From NCBI RefSeq assembly GCF_002804125.1, contig NZ_CP024966.1:744001-808000 (forward strand): a DNA stretch of 64,000 nucleotides. Reading direction: 5' to 3'. Source of the DNA: Mesoplasma entomophilum. Its GTDB lineage: Bacteria > Bacillota_I > Bacilli_A > Mycoplasmatales > Mycoplasmataceae. The translations under genes and the position numbers were made by a program. The notes under the pieces were generated by a model. The model ran no database searches. It had not been told where the DNA came from and was given only the letters and a program-made list of their open reading frames with translations. Of this stretch, positions 63,624 to 64,000 are shown in pieces (the stretch's first letter is position 1; each line of letters opens with the position of its first letter).

Positions 63624-63684
63624 AGATAAATAGGAATACTCAAAAAAAATTAGTGTAGAATTAATACAAATAAAAGGAGCAAAT

Positions 63685-64000
63685 ATGAAACTTAAAGTTG
63701 TTAGGCCTCAATGAGAGCATATAGAAGAAATTTTAAAAGCTTTAGAAGATTTTAAAAAGTATCCAAACGATATTATTGATAACATTCAAGGTTCTTCAGA
63801 TATACTTTCATTCTATAGAATTGAGGATTGATTAGAGTTTGTTCAAAAAGGTGTTGGAAACCCTGGGTGGATGCCTTTTTATCAGTATATTGCTATAGAT
63901 GATGAAAATAAAGTTATAGGTTTCATTAATTTAAGACTTAAACTTAATGAGTATCTTTTAAATTTTGGTGGGCATATAGGTTATGGTGTAGTTCCTTCTC
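63685..64000 (+). CDS. GNAT-family N-acetyltransferase (partial, runs off window)
   Basis: At least 105 residues, 3' end cut by the window edge. Segment YIAIDDENKVIGFINLRLKLN followed by GGHIGYGVVPS is a GNAT beta4/motif A start. Start at ATG 63685 has AAAGGAGC. Uses both TGA and TGG for Trp. Target unknown. Confidence 0.8.

Overview
The window is a stretch of Mollicutes chromosome, most likely from the Spiroplasma/Entomoplasma/mycoides branch (Mesoplasma-like). Base composition is very AT-rich. Every large conserved gene (rpoB, rpoC, alaS, fusA, ldh, prfA) reads through in-frame TGA codons at tryptophan positions, so genetic code 4 applies. The window carries the two-tRNA tryptophan set (anticodons CCA and UCA) that this code needs. 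Release factor 1 is present. No insertion sequence, prophage, CRISPR array or rRNA was seen. All CDS coordinates below join pieces across TGA.

Layout. 1-3000 (minus): tyrS, pncB and ytpR. 3075-4765 (plus): two tandem DegV/FakB-type fatty-acid-binding proteins. 4820-5059: the tRNA-Trp pair with a terminator between the two tRNAs. 5077-8278 (minus): fur, acpP, two unknown genes and L-lactate dehydrogenase. 8436-18620 (minus): rpoC, rpoB, a degenerate Fic-like protein, rplL and rplJ, with an L10-type attenuator leader. 18630-29516 (minus): a YhgE/Pip membrane protein, an APC permease, an alpha/beta hydrolase, an ElaA-type acetyltransferase, rplA-rplK, an unknown protein, a small membrane protein and alaS. 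29637-30488 (plus): a Cof-type HAD phosphatase.

30590-37759 is a divergent glycerol/glycerophosphodiester locus. Two MFS transporters and a glycerophosphodiesterase run leftward; glpF-glpO-glpK run rightward. A perfect inverted repeat sits in the shared control region. Together these genes could import glycerol and deacylated phospholipid heads, make glycerol-3-phosphate and oxidise it with H2O2 production. 37797-43618 (minus) is a beta-glucoside locus: ROK kinase, RpiR regulator, a PTS EIIABC with an unusual coiled-coil tail, and a GH1 6-phospho-beta-glucosidase. A TTTTCCAA/TTGGAAAA palindrome here resembles the glp operator.

44049-48441 is the str operon (rpsL-rpsG-fusA), then tuf with its own promoter and a GC-rich UACG hairpin leader. 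48544-60545 is a long, tightly packed and often overlapping block: cardiolipin synthase, tsaC, prmC, prfA, tdk and a DHH phosphoesterase, interleaved with unknown proteins including a nuclease-like protein and a degenerate ABC-ATPase-like protein. It ends with rpmE, fructose-bisphosphate aldolase and an ABC exporter pair, then the start of a GNAT gene cut by the window edge.

The most noteworthy signals are the terminator inside the tRNA-Trp pair, the pseudo-Fic protein fused to the rpoBC operon by position, the shared TTTCCAAA operator, the degenerate ABC-like protein, the PTS tail and the UACG hairpin of tuf. I see no complete novel defence or mobile system.
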